Source: Cricetomys ansorgei (taxonomy: Eukaryota; Chordata; Mammalia; Rodentia; Nesomyidae). Taken from it: a stretch of 64,000 bases of DNA. The DNA is taken from positions 15,049,001 to 15,113,000 of the forward strand of contig JAMJFZ010001258.1 of assembly GCA_026225945.1 (NCBI GenBank). Reading direction: 5' to 3'. The position numbers and the translations under genes are program-made. Positions 44,040 to 54,864 of this stretch are shown one piece after another (the stretch's first letter is position 1; each line of letters starts with the position of its first letter). The notes under the pieces were generated by a model. The model was not told the DNA's origin. It did no database searches and saw nothing but the letters and a program-made list of their open reading frames with translations.

Positions 44040-44290
44040 CTCAACACAGCCTGCACTTTATTAGAATTTATATGTTGCCCCGATTGAGGGGGAAAATAAT
44101 TAACATCCCTACAAATATATCGTAAACAAAATATTTATTTGAAATAAATAACTCATTTATTTTACATATTTCATTTCAACAATAACATTACCCAATTTAT
44201 CATTTAACATTTTTGCAAGACAACTTAACGACTACTTATTAGCATTTCCATTTTTCACCCGCGCACCATAAAGCACGGGCGCTCCCCAAA
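44040..44290. promoter_or_regulatory. Putative conserved non-coding element, very AT-rich
   Basis: A sharply bounded AT-rich block in GC-rich surroundings: GAAAATAATTAACATCCCTA, ATATATCGTAAACAAAATAT, TTTATTTGAAATAAATAACT (near-palindrome), AACAATAACATTACCC and ATTTTTGCAAGACAACTTAA. Not SINE or L1 as far as I can tell. It could be an enhancer, a matrix-attachment region or the 3' end of an unrecognised minus-strand transcript (AATAAA present). Confidence 0.5.
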
Positions 44291-44294
44291 TGGC

Positions 44295-45640
44295 CTGGCA
44301 CAAGCCGAGCCGGGAGCTTAGAAGACCCTGGGGAGGGCTGTGGATCCCTCGGCCCTCCCCCTCTCTGACACACTCCAAGGTATGCACGACGGACAGCTGA
44401 CAACAAATACATGTATTCACCTTCAAACACAGACACCTTCCGCCTAAACACGCGGCAGTGCTCCTCACGGAGCAGCACCCCTAGAAGAGACAGTCGTATG
44501 CAAACTGACTTCCTGCTCAGTCCAAACACTTGTGTTCACACAAACCCCCACCAACACACTCACACACATAGATGCGCATGCGCACATGTGCACATTCATA
44601 CAGAATTATACATGGTCTACACCTCACAGCACACACAGTCAGAGGCTTTGTACCATGTCCACCTCAGATCTCAGATAGGGGGGTACAGAGAGGAGTAGAC
44701 ATCTCTCCATCTGCCCCTTCAGAGTGGCATCAGGCACGGCATAGCACCGGATGGGACCTGGTACCACCCCCGACCCCAGACCCCTATGACTGTTTGGGCC
44801 TCCCTCTGTGTTCCTTTTCTGTTTCCCCAGCTCAGCGAGGACCAAATGTTCATGTTCATTTCAGATTTCTGCCTCAGGAGGTCATCCTGAAGTTCCCCCA
44901 CTCCCAAACCCCAGGCGTGATGTCTAGAAGCGTGAGAGGACCAGGCCTCCCTCAGCTGTCTGGGTTCTGGATTGGGAATTCAAGCCTGGGGCGCTGCATT
45001 ACAATCCTGGGTCTGGGTGATATGAGGTCAGTCTACCTGCAGATCCTCAGTGGATTTGAGACCTCTCCCTACCAAGGTCAAGGCTGAGTCTACCTCCCAG
45101 TGCTTCTTCCTTCAGACCCCATGACAGAAGGAGAGAAGGGAGCAGGGAGGTGTCCAGATGGCAGTCTGGACTGGAGCACCTTTATGTTCCTACCTCCAGA
45201 ACTGATTTTGGGGTCTGGTGGATTCTCTGGATCAGGGTGACTAGCAGGTGCCCCTAAATGCTAATAGAATCAAGCTGCAGTCCGCCTGCCCACCTCCTTC
45301 TCAATAACTAGGCAGTACACATTCTAGCGTACCTGTGTGCAGACTCAGGCTGCGGAAACAGGCTGTTTACACCCCTCAAGGACACATACATGTGCACACA
45401 TGTGTGAATTCTTCTTGGCCACCCTTTCTTTAGTTCCTGCCCTACATGTGGTAGATTAGATTCTAGTTGGGTGTTGAGGGTGAAGGCTGAGAAGCTCCTT
45501 CTGAGTGTGCCGGCTCTTCTGCTCTCTCACTGGGAGGTAGAGGTGGGAGGCAGGGCAGGGCAGGGGGCCCTTTGCAGTCAGCTTAGCCAGGGGCTGGGGG
45601 CTGGGGACAGGGCCCATGGGGAGCACACACAATGGTTGGA
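44295..45640. other. Repeat-poor unique DNA
   Basis: CA-rich patches at about 44540-44580. No exon was recognised. Confidence 0.35.
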
Positions 45641-45644
45641 GGTT

Positions 45645-46190
45645 GGAGGTTCTGAAACTGGAGACTTTAATAAAAGCCACTGACAGCAAATAAAGCTGGC
45701 AGGGGAGTCCCATTACCCACAACAAGGACCCTTTGTGAGCCAGGCAGGGCCAGGCAGGGCTGCACTGACCCTTCTCCACCAGCCTGGCTCCATCCCACCC
45801 TGGGCCACAGCTCCGTGCTTTCAGTCTCCATAGCCTCTCCAAGGCTAGCAGAGCACATTGGCGTTTGCCCACAGACGAAGCTCTCCTCTGTCTACCGCGG
45901 ATCGCCTTGGATGCCTCCAGCTCCAAGATGTTTGGTTCAGTAAGCCCACTCAGAAGCATCTCTTGTTAAATGAGCCCGTGCTGTGGGCTCCACTTGTCCA
46001 GTGTGAGGGTGGGGATGGTGGTGGAGAGGGGAATCCACAGCTTGATCTCGATGTAGACCCCGACAAAGTCTTTAGCCTAAGACTTTCCTGTTCCTCCCTG
46101 GACCTGAGGGCTGATTCCATTTCCACGGCCTGGCGTGTCACAGCGCTGCACTGGGGCCAGGGGACCTGGCTGTGTCGTGTAGCTGTCCAT
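45645..46190. other. Unique non-coding DNA
   Basis: AATAAAAGCCACTGACAGCA and AATAAAGCTGG occur at 45669-45695. No exon is supported; the 167-codon minus frame over 45456-45959 lacks any recognised domain. Confidence 0.3.
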
Positions 46191-46194
46191 TCCC

Positions 46195-46315
46195 AGCCGT
46201 TGGACCTTGAGTGACTCATTTCTCCTCTTTGAGCCTCAATAGCCTTATCTGCAAAGTGGGGTTGATCTGAAAGGATTCCTTTGAGGATTCATGGCTGATT
46301 GTGGATACCACTTAT
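46195..46315 (+). repeat. MIR SINE fossil
   Basis: GACCTTGAGTGACTCATTTC, TCTTTGAGCCTCAATAGCC and TTATCTGCAAAGTGGGGTTG. Confidence 0.85.
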
Positions 46316-46319
46316 GACC

Positions 46320-46830
46320 CTTAAAGCCCCCCTCGCCCCCAGCCAACGAGTGAGGACTTTCATAATAACTTCAATTCGGAACCAAACTGTGACTTCTGAG
46401 CTGGTTCAGAGCTGGGCTCTGACCGCCAAGAGACAACTGTGTGACTAAGGCGCCACCCAAACAGCTGTTCTAGGAGAAACTGAAGAACAGGACAGAACAT
46501 ATTCTGGTTTTGACATCAGTCCATTTGTTGGGAGAAGGTTTAGAAGCCCTTGGGTCCTGGCTTGGTGTCTGGGCAGCCTTGGAGGGGTGGGCAAAACCAG
46601 ACGAGGGCAGTCCCTATCGCAGAAGGAGTGTGAAGAGGGACACCTCTCAGGTTAGGTGCCAAGGCAGGAAGTAGAAAGGGGCAGCCCACGCGATTTAGGG
46701 TTGCCACTTTAAGGGCGAGGTGGGGCCTGAGACGGGGTACCACCCAGGGCGACAAGATGGGGTCCGGCCATCACAAGTTCCTCCCAGTCCGGCAGGAGGG
46801 GATTCTGGTGCAGGGCGGGGAGGGAGATTA
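46320..46830. other. Repeat-free unique DNA
   Basis: I see nothing specific here. Confidence 0.3.
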
Positions 46831-46834
46831 GGAG

Positions 46835-47110
46835 GCGCTCTCAATTGCCTTAATGGGCTCTAAGAGGCGGGATCCTATTACAGCTCGGGGTGCCCCGGGG
46901 TGCCTTGCTGGGAAGACAAGCTAATCTGCCATGCAAATTAAATCCTGCCTCAAGACGCAAGGCCTGCTTAATGTGATCCATTACACAGTTTACTTGTTTA
47001 TATCTAATATTGGAACAGGCAGCCCGGGCGGGCGGCAGCGGCAGGCGGAGCGGCCCAAAAGCAGGAGAGTAAATTACCAGCAAAATGAGCTTTTCCAGCC
47101 TCTGCCGCCA
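46835..47110. promoter_or_regulatory. Putative conserved non-coding element with octamer site
   Basis: CTCAATTGCCTTAATGGGCT, GAAGACAAGCTAATCTGCC, an ATGCAAAT POU octamer at 46931-46938 running into TTAAATCC, CCTGCTTAATGTGATCCATT and TTACTTGTTTATATCTAATA, then GAGTAAATTACCAGCAAAAT on the far side. Dense homeodomain/POU content beside a CpG-rich patch. Confidence 0.55.
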
Positions 47111-47215
47111 CCGCCACCCGCGCAGGCCCGGCTCCCGCGTCCCGGGCGCCCCCGCCCGACCTCCCGCCCGCCCGCAGCGTCCCCTCGAACGGCTTGCTGT
47201 TCCGCTTTCTCCCGG
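47015..47215. promoter_or_regulatory. Small CpG-rich island
   Basis: GCCCGGGCGGGCGGCAGCGG, CCGCCACCGCCACCCGCGCA and CCCGCCCGCCCGCAGCGTCC. CpG density is far above the flanks. It overlaps the right end of the octamer-bearing CNE. It could be an enhancer-linked CpG island or an alternative promoter. Confidence 0.6.
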
Positions 47216-47219
47216 TTGG

Positions 47220-48695
47220 CCTTCGAGTCTCTTCTCTTTGTCTTTCTCGTTCTTCTGTCCCATGACCAGTGTCTCTGTCTCTGTTTCCTAGTCTCTTTCT
47301 CGGTCTTGGGCTCAGCCTCAAGCCTCTCCTGTCTGGGTCTGTTTTATTCTCTCATTTTTGGCTTTCCTCTGGCTGATTCCAATCTCTTCCTTCAGCAGTG
47401 ACGAACACTTGGGTCTCTGATGATGCCGAGTAACCCTGTGGCCCCGTGTGCTGAAGTGGAGGCTGAGCTCAGCATACTTGGGCTCACACACCTGCGCATG
47501 GCCCTGCAAGGTGGGCCTGCCGATGTCCGGCTTGGGCTCAGAGAGCAGAGCTATTTTACTAGTGACTCTTGACTGTGAGGGTGTGTATGTGGAGTGTGCA
47601 TAAGCTTGAGAGTTTGTCTTCCGTCTCTTCTGCTGAACTTCCCTGCACCTTTGCGCTAGTTCAGCGTAGGCCTGAGGTTCTAGCACCTCCCTCACACTTC
47701 TTGGCTCAGAGCCACCCTCCTTCTGGCTCTTGGCACAGCTCCACAGCCTTCGGTGTCCCCAGGACCAACTGATTGTTCACCACCTGTGAACATTTTACTT
47801 TACCATGGCCGGTATCCTCTGCAGAGATCCCCTTCAGGTGGTCAGCCCCAAGGCCTGAGTCTGCTGCACAGAGTCAGTAGTCATAAGCAGACTAAAAAAA
47901 CGGTGAAAACCACCAAGAAGGAGAGAGTCAAAGACACTCAGCACAGAGGAGGTGGTAGGTGGAAGGCAGGAGATGGACAGGCAGAAGGACTCACAGTGGG
48001 GAACAGACATAGGTTGGAAGGAGTGACTGAGTGTGACCAGGAATTATACTTAAGCTCACAGGGAATACACCTGCCATCAAGGGGCCATTTGATTGAAGCT
48101 AGGGGTACAGGAAGTACCACCCCTGTTTCTGGGTATGACAGGGAACCTATCCTGTGGCCTCTTGCTGAGATACAAGTGAATCCAGCTGAAGCCTCTGGTT
48201 GTGCCTTTGGCTCTGAGGGGATCCAAAGAGGAGATGCCCAGAGAAGGCAGGGCAGGTAGGGAAGTGCCCATACGCCAGAGCTGTGCACAGCTGCTACTCC
48301 GGTGCCAGCCCTGCGTAGCACACACACTCCCACACACGTGTCTCGTGCCTTGCTGGAGACTTGCCAGTGAGGTTCTCTGGCTTTGGTCCACAATCCCAAG
48401 CTGGGGCCCCAGAGGCAATCTTTATGGTCATGACTCTGGCATGTTAACCTCTATAAGGGCCTTGCCCCTCACAGGCCAGGGAGTGGTAGGGACCCCTACT
48501 CTGCTATCCCAGCTATCCAGGGATCCTGCCCCCGCCCCCTCAATTCTTTTGGGTTCCTAAGAATCTCAGATGTCCCAGTTCTTCAGCTTCTGTGGACGTG
48601 TCTTCTTGTCCCTGACCTCTGGCCCTGGTTGGGTGGGGAATCTGCTGAATGGAGGGTAGGAGGGAAGGTGTGAGTCTGTATGTCTGTGTGGAATG
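47220..48695. other. Repeat-poor unique DNA
   Basis: No exon, SINE or island was recognised. Confidence 0.35.
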
Positions 48696-48699
48696 GGGG

Positions 48700-48880
48700 C
48701 TGTTTAGATAAACAGATGGCAACAAATGGCATAAAATTATATACCCATAATGTCAGTTCATAACATTTTGTTCGACATACTTGATTTAATCGCTTAGCTG
48801 ACGATTTGGCTTTTGGGCCCATATGGTGGGGAATGAAGCTGCGTGGCACCCGCTCCAATCTGGCTCTTTTATCACCAAGG
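48700..48880. promoter_or_regulatory. Putative conserved non-coding element
   Basis: TTTAGATAAACAGATGGCAA (FOX-like TAAACA beside a CAGATG E-box), ATAAAATTATATACCCATAA, CTTGATTTAATCGCTTAGCT, GCCCATATGGTGGGG and TCTTTTATCACCAAGG. AT-rich, repeat-free, sharp edges. Confidence 0.5.
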
Positions 48881-48884
48881 CTGG

Positions 48885-49195
48885 AGGGGTGGGGGTGGGG
48901 GCTGTGGGGGGGGAAAGAAGGGATGCAGATGGAAAGAGAATGAGCTGACGGGAGAAGGGCTGGGGGGGAGGCTGACTGTAGGGACTAAGGGGGACTGGAC
49001 GCTGGCAGGGTAGAGAACTTCTGAAGACAGTGTGGGTGAGGCCCTAGGGAATGGAAGGACTGTCCCCAAGAGCCCCGGACTCCGTGACTACCACCTCTTA
49101 ATATTGCTAGGGCTGTGTGCGACTTCAGTAACCCAGTGCTGAATACTTTTCAAATACTTTTCAAAACCAAGATCCTGCCTATCACTTTTGCTAAA
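48885..49195. other. G-rich stretch then unique DNA
   Basis: 48880-48975 is strongly G-rich on the + strand with several GGGGG runs. 49085-49190 (CCACCTCTTAATATTGCTAG) is weakly CNE-like. Confidence 0.35.
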
Positions 49196-49199
49196 CTTG

Positions 49200-49262
49200 A
49201 CGTGTGAGTGGGTGTGTGCACGCGTGCGTGCGTGTGTGTGTGTGTTCGTGTGCACTTGTGGG
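49200..49262. repeat. (TG)n-type repeat with CG
   Basis: GTGTGTGCACGCGTGCGTGC followed by TG units. Confidence 0.85.
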
Positions 49263-49264
49263 TC

Positions 49265-50385
49265 CATGGGAGGATGTCTGGGAGACTGTCAAGTGCCCCG
49301 TGTGGTGGGTTATGTCTGTGCAGATCACCTTAGGGTCTGAGCAACTGTGAGTGAGTGCTGCCGACTGTGTCTTACGAGGAGGCAGATAGGGCAGTGTGCG
49401 CCGTGGATCTGAGGACGTGGACTTGAGGGTTGTGCAGGGTGTGGCTGAGTGTGCAAGAGTCTCGGATGGCCGTGACACACAGTGCGTGCTCAGACAGTAT
49501 TGCTGAGTCTGGGCTAGCAGCCATCTACGGAAAGTTTGTTTTAGGTGTGAATGCTGGTCTTGGAAGTGCTGTGTGTGTGTAGGAATGTATATTTAAGCTC
49601 TTGCATTCAGGCTTTGCATGGTGTTCCCACTCAAATCTCCTGGCTTTGGACACAAACCACTGGTTCATTTAGCTCTAGGCCGGTGTTTCAAAGAAAAGCA
49701 CCAGAACCTCACCTTCCCCACAGAGACGCCCTACCTCTTTCCCATCACCAGTCCAGCCTGGCTTGCTTACCCAGTGCTTTCTTAGGCTCAGAGCTGTACC
49801 AGCCCCCCACAAACAGAGAATCTGGGCCCAAATCTGCGCCCATTACTCACTTCGCAGCCTCATCTACCTCCTGCTGGGTGTTGCCCGCTGGCTCTGGAAA
49901 TAGGGGCTGGCACCTGCAGAGGCTTGGGAGCCCTCTTTCCTCTCCCCCCTCCTCATGATCCATATCCTCCAACTTCAGCTCTGGCTTTGTGTACTGAGAC
50001 TACTATGTTGTCCTTAGGGTCTCACCGCCTGTCTGTCCTCTGAGCCTCTGTCATTGTATTTCTCTTCCGTGTCTTCATGGCACCTTGCCTTAGACGTTCA
50101 GTCTAAGTTTCTGATGTTCCTTCCTTCCCTGCCTTCCCTCCCTGCCTTCCCTCCCTTGTTCCATCCTTTCTCACACTCTCTCCTCCTGCTTTTCTCTCCT
50201 TGTGCCTCTGGCCACACTTCTGAGGGTCTCTGGAGATACAGATCAGGGCTGGGGTAGGGTGGGACCATAGACCCTTATGATGGCCCTCTGCCTACTTTCA
50301 GAAAATCTTCTCATCCTTCCTTCAAACCAACAGGATGTAGGAAGAGCTAGTGGTGTTGGGTGGGAATGTGATAGGGCAGGGATGG
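49265..50385. other. Unique DNA with CCTTCC tract
   Basis: A CTTCCCTGCCTTCCCTCCC tract lies at about 50120-50160. No exon was seen. Confidence 0.35.
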
Positions 50386-50387
50386 GC

Positions 50388-50886
50388 GCGCGTGAGCACA
50401 CACGCGCACACACACACACACACAACACACATGCACACGCACATACACACATACACACACAGGTGCATATGGGTGCACACACACACAACACACACAGGCA
50501 CACACACACAACACACACATACATGCACACAGGCACACACACACAACACACACACACACATACATACACACACACATACATGTACACAAGCACACACACA
50601 CGTACACACAAGCACACGCACACATACACACACACACATACACACATACATACACAGGCACACACGGATACACATGGGTGCACACACACATACACACACA
50701 TGCTCACAGGCACACACACACATACATACACAGGCACACACGGGTGCACATGGGTGCACATGCACACATACACACACACACAGGTACACATGTGTGCACA
50801 CACAGACACAGACACATACACACCCATACACACACAGGTGCACATGGGTGCACACACATATACAACACACACACACACACACACAC
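50388..50886. repeat. Large interrupted (CA)n array, about 500 bp
   Basis: CA units are punctuated by AGGCACAC, ACATACAC and repeated blocks such as CAGGTGCACATGGGTGCACA (about 50473, 50744 and 50836). This gives higher-order periodicity. All long frames over it (HTHT or CVCV) are artefacts. Confidence 0.97.
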
Positions 50887-51007
50887 TGGTCTCTTCTCTA
50901 AGAACAGCTGTCCCCAGCACCCACTCCCGCAGGATGCTGTGATTTGATGAAACCCTGAACTTTATTTGGTTATTAATTTATTCAGTAATCATGGATATGT
51001 GTGTGTG

Positions 51008-51100
51008 GAAGATGGCAGTGTAGCTCAGTGGTAGAGGCTTGCCTAGCGTTTTCAAAGGCCCCAAGTTTGAACCCCAGCACCACAAGGAAAAAACAAAACA
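51008..51100 (+). repeat. ID SINE (BC1/tRNA-Ala type)
   Basis: GATGGCAGTGTAGCTCAGTG, GTAGAGGCTTGCCTAGCGTT, AAGTTTGAACCCCAGCACCA and an AAAACAAAACAAAAC tail. The A box and B box of the Pol III promoter are recognisable. Confidence 0.95.
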
Positions 51101-51104
51101 AAAC

Positions 51105-51380
51105 ATAGGGCACATCTGATCGTGTGCTGTGCTAGGCAGCTTGAGCATGGCCGTAGAGACCCTTGCTCACGAGGCTCACAAGGGCCTCACCGTGTGAGGG
51201 AGACAAGCGTGCAAGCAGATAAGGGTGCCAGTCATCCAGGAGGCGAGGGAGAGGCCCAGTGAGGGAGTGTGAGAACCTTGGAGAAGAGCATTTTCAGCTG
51301 CATTAAAACATTTTTTTTTTCCCATGAAAAGAAAAATGAAACAAACAACAAACATTTGCTTCCTCTTCTTCCCCTTCACT
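51105..51380. other. Unique non-coding DNA
   Basis: I see nothing specific here. Confidence 0.3.
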
Positions 51381-51460
51381 GGAGATCAAACCAAGGCCCT
51401 TGAATATATGAAGAAAGTGCTGGACAACTGAGGCGTATTCTACTAACAAGCAGTTGCTCC
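51380..51460 (-). repeat. ID/tRNA-like SINE, decayed
   Basis: GGAGATCAAACCAAGGCCCT and ACAACTGAGGCGTATTCTAC. Confidence 0.55.
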
Positions 51461-51496
51461 ATGTAGATGCTTAGAAGACACAGAGAAGCTCAAAGG

Positions 51497-51500
<4 letters not shown>

Positions 51501-51534
<34 letters not shown>
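51501..51534. repeat. (CAG)n trinucleotide repeat
   Basis: About 11 pure CAG units, not in any supported coding frame. Confidence 0.97.
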
Positions 51535-51535
<1 letters not shown>

Positions 51536-51544
51536 CACAACTCG

Positions 51545-51690
51545 ATTGTTTTTGGAGACAGGTTCTCACTGTGCACTCTGGGCTGACCTAGAGCACCCTG
51601 TGTTGTTTACGCTAGCCTGGATCCTCCTGCCTTAGCCTTTGGGGGCGGGGATTATGGGCTTGCACTGCCATTACTTGACTCAAAGAACTT
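51545..51690 (-). repeat. B1 SINE, diverged
   Basis: TTTGGAGACAGGTTCTCACT, GCTAGCCTGGATCCTCCTGC and GGGATTATGGGCTTGCACTG. Confidence 0.8.
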
Positions 51691-51701
51691 GTAAAGAAAG
51701 C

Positions 51702-51925
51702 TTCAAGACTGGAGAGATGGCTTAGCATTTAAGAGCACTGGTTGCTTTGCCAGACTCTGGCTGGAGCCCACATGTTGGCCCAAAACTGTCTGTGACTCGG
51801 GTCCCAGAGGACTATACGCCCTCTTCTGGCCTCCTTGGGCACTGCCTGTACGTGGTGCACAGACACATGTGCAAGCAAAACAAACAAACAAACAAAATAA
51901 AAATAAAAATTTACAAAGTTAAAAA
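51702..51925 (+). repeat. B2 SINE
   Basis: AAGACTGGAGAGATGGCTTA, GCATTTAAGAGCACTGGTTG, CCCTCTTCTGGCCTCCTTGG and an AAACAAACAAACAAAATAAA tail. Confidence 0.95.
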
Positions 51926-51984
51926 ATAAGCTAAGATTTCAGAGAATCCCGAGAGGTGGTGGAGTTTTAAATTTTTATTTATTT

Positions 51985-52135
51985 ACTCATTTGCCACTTA
52001 GGCAGAGTCTCACTGTGTGGCCCTGTTCGGCCTGGAACTTGTTAGGTAGAACAGGTTGGCTTTGAACTCACGGAGATCCACTCGCTTCTGCGTCCTAAAT
52101 TCTGGGATTAAATGTGCGTCACCACACCGGGCAAG
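51985..52135 (-). repeat. B1 SINE, diverged
   Basis: TAGGCAGAGTCTCACTGTGT, ACAGGTTGGCTTTGAACTCA, TCTGGGATTAAATGTGCGTC and ACCACACCGGGC. Confidence 0.88.
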
Positions 52136-52139
52136 AGAT

Positions 52140-52440
52140 GGTAGAATGTTCTGAAGTGAGAGAGGTGATGGTGGAGGAAACTGGGTGCAGTGGAGTTTGG
52201 GGTAGAGATAGGGGCCATGAATCCAGACACCATTACGCAAGTTCAGCTGTAAGAATCTGCTGCTGAAGCTGAAGGCTAGGGTCCCTGTGTCTGGCTTCAT
52301 TCTTCAAGCGAACTGTGTGCAAGGAGCCATCTTGAAGGGTTGTGAGAGGTGAATGCCGTGGTCATATTCCCCACTTTAGAGGATTCTGAAGGATGGGTTA
52401 GAGGTGCCTGGGACCTAGAGCAGAGAGATCAATTTAAAAA
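52140..52440. other. Unique non-coding DNA
   Basis: I see nothing specific here. Confidence 0.3.
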
Positions 52441-52448
52441 AACATCGA

Positions 52449-52622
52449 GAGCTGGGCAGTGGTGGCACACGCCTTTAATCCCAGCACTCGGGAGGCAGAG
52501 GCAGGCGGATCTCTGTGAGTTCGAGGCCAAGTCTGGTCTACAGAGTGAGTTCCAGGACTGCCAGAGTTACAACAGAGAAACCCTGTCTCAAAAAGCCAAA
52601 AAAAAAAAAAAAAAAAAAAAAT
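52449..52622 (+). repeat. B1 SINE with long poly-A
   Basis: GAGCTGGGCAGTGGTGGCAC, CTTTAATCCCAGCACTCGGG, GTTACAACAGAGAAACCCTG and a 20+ base A tail (52597-52620). Low divergence and an intact tail point to a young insertion. Confidence 0.98.
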
Positions 52623-52629
52623 CAAGAAA

Positions 52630-53105
52630 TCCTTGAGAGAGGGAACGGAAGGTGGCGACTGGACTTGTGTAATGGAAGCGGGGAGGTGGGGGAACCGAAG
52701 GGAAGACGAGCGAATAGCAATAAAACTGGCTGGAAGCAGGAGTAGGGGTGGGGAAAGAGGAAACCCGGAGTGGAGCCCGGGCCTTTAGCTTAGCCAGTCG
52801 TGAACCTGTGCTGTTTGTTAACTTGGGAAACGGCAGAGGGTTCGGGCAGAGGTGGAGGGAGTCCTGAGTTTGGTTTTGAGCGTGTTGAGTGAGAGAGGGA
52901 AAGCTCCGAGGAGATGTTCAGTCAGTGGTGGGTCTCAGGCTCTGGAGCTGGGAGTGGAGATTTGGAAGTTACCATTCATCTCTGTGTATCAGTCAGCAGA
53001 TGGCCACGGAGTGTCTGGGATAGACTGGGCTGAGGTTGCTGTGGTGAATGAGACAGCCTGCCCTGTTCCCTTGTGATGTTTAAAGCCATGAGGACACTTC
53101 CCAGG
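52630..53105. other. Unique non-coding DNA
   Basis: Purine-rich; no exon. Confidence 0.3.
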
Positions 53106-53107
53106 AG

Positions 53108-53136
53108 GAGTGTGTGTGTGTGTGTGTGTGTGTGTG
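53108..53136. repeat. (TG)n microsatellite
   Basis: About 13 TG units. Confidence 0.97.
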
Positions 53137-53139
53137 GTA

Positions 53140-53930
53140 ATGTCCCAATGTCAGCAGGCAGTGCAGGAACCAAGGCACCTTCTCTCAGCTCACAGAAGGC
53201 CAAGGTTGGCTGGATGCCTCCTGTGGTCCCTGGTCTCCAGTTCTGCTTCTTCATTGTGCTGTGGACTCTCATGCATGCCCATGAGGCGGCCAGGCTCCCT
53301 GCTGCCCTTCTCCCTTACAAGGAGTAGAGGAGGACACGTCCAACAACAACAAAAAATGCTTCTGTCTGATGCACAGATCCATTTCTAACCCCTGACGCCG
53401 AAGGAAACCAAGGTTCCTGATTACGGCCCTCAAAGCTCTCTGTGACCTGGCTCTGCCTTGGCCCCTGTCTTGTCCACAGCCAGCCCCCTCCCCCCCAGAC
53501 CAACTCCCAAGCTCTCACCAGCCTCACTCTCTCCTGCTCCAACATTTTCATTTGTTCCCCCTTGAGACCATCTCCCTCTCCAATTCAGCCCAGCAGACTC
53601 AATGACCTGACTCAAGGGACTCCCATCTGGAGGCCCCTGAGAGCTTAGAAGCCTGTGCTACCCCTCTGATGGTCTTGTGCAATGGTCACATGGAAATCTT
53701 GGCTTTCCCAGAGATTGTTAGCAGGTAGAGCAGCTGTCTGGAGGTAACTAGGTCATAAGGGTGAATCCTTCATGAGAGGGACTCCTGCTTGGCTGGTCCC
53801 TCCCACCATTTAAGGACACAGCAAGAAGCTGCCATCTATGAAGGAACAGGCCCTTACTAGCCACAAGCAGCTGCTACCTTGACCTTGTAGTTTTGACTTT
53901 CACAACTGTGAGAAAACCAATTTCTGATTT
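53140..53930. other. Unique non-coding DNA
   Basis: CAACAACAACAAAAAATG occurs at about 53341. No exon was seen. Confidence 0.3.
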
Positions 53931-53959
53931 TTTATTTGTAAAGGATTTATTTATCTATT

Positions 53960-53973
53960 CACCTATCTGTCTG

Positions 53974-54015
<42 letters not shown>
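53960..54015. repeat. (TATC)n microsatellite
   Basis: About 12 CTAT/TATC units, partly CTGT at the left. Confidence 0.97.
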
Positions 54016-54017
54016 AT

Positions 54018-54225
54018 CTATGGAGACAGAGTCTCATATTGCTCAGGTTAGCCTCACACACTGTGTAGACTAGGTTGACCTTGAATCCCTGCTCCTCCAA
54101 CCGCCACCAATTGCAGGCATGTACCACCACACCTAGTTTTTTGTGGTGTCGGGAGTTGAACCCTGGTCTTTGTACATGCTAGACAAATGCTCTGCCAACT
54201 GAACTACAGACTCAGCCCTCAGTTT
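54018..54225 (-). repeat. B1 plus ID-like SINE (B4-type composite)
   Basis: GGAGACAGAGTCTCATATTG, AGGTTGACCTTGAATCCCTG and TGTACCACCACACCTAG are followed by antisense tRNA/ID: GGGAGTTGAACCCTGGTCTT, ATGCTAGACAAATGCTCTGC and ACTGAACTACAGACTCAGCC. Confidence 0.9.
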
Positions 54226-54229
54226 TTGC

Positions 54230-54860
54230 TTATAATATACTGAATTTATGGCATTTTATCATAATACCCTGAATAAATGAACAGTTTCTCTTTAAGAAGG
54301 TCTGAGGAACTCAACAGTGATTGTCGTTTTGTGAGTCTGTCTTCACCTGTAGGCAAAGAAATCCCTCTGGTAGGGCTTGAAGTTTGCTCCCTTCTGTAGC
54401 TCCTGGCACGTATTAGGTCTCCAGAGTTATAAGTGGTGGAGCAGAGTAGGCTGCAGTTGGTCAAGGCTGGGTGTTGGGCTGGGCTGGTATTGGCTGATTT
54501 AAGACACTCAGCGTTTAGGGTAAAGGCAGGGCTGGTGTTGAGGCAGGGGCCGTGGGGAGGTGGGTTGAGTACACGGGTGGAGTTGATGTTGGGATAGCTG
54601 GGTGTCTGGGGTGTGATGCTAGGAATAAATGCAATAGTGAGAGTCAAACGAGGTATAGGAAACAGGGTGCTAGGTGTTGGGGGCAGGAGAGTGAGGGCAG
54701 GATGAGAGGGGGCGCTGGATGCAGGAAAGAGGGCCTCTGAGACCTCTCCAGGGTTCTGACTTTTAATGCTGCTGATCCAGCGCTTCTTCAGTAGCCCGCT
54801 TCTCCCCAGAAGGAGAGAAGGAGAGGAGAGGTCCCGGGGAGAAGAACCTGAGAGGGTGAA
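54230..54860. other. Unique non-coding DNA
   Basis: No exon or SINE was seen. Confidence 0.3.
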
Positions 54861-54864
54861 GAAG

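Noticed and set aside
46931..47401. 156-codon frame over the octamer element and CpG patch
   Set aside because: Starts inside an AT-rich regulatory-type block and runs through Pro-rich CpG sequence; no protein family resemblance.
50243..50942. Several frames over 180 codons on both strands rich in His-Thr or Cys-Val
   Set aside because: They are translations of the CA/TG array in all frames.
51008..51080. Possible genuine tRNA gene
   Set aside because: The A- and B-box order and AAAAC tail mark it as an ID retroposon rather than a functional tRNA.
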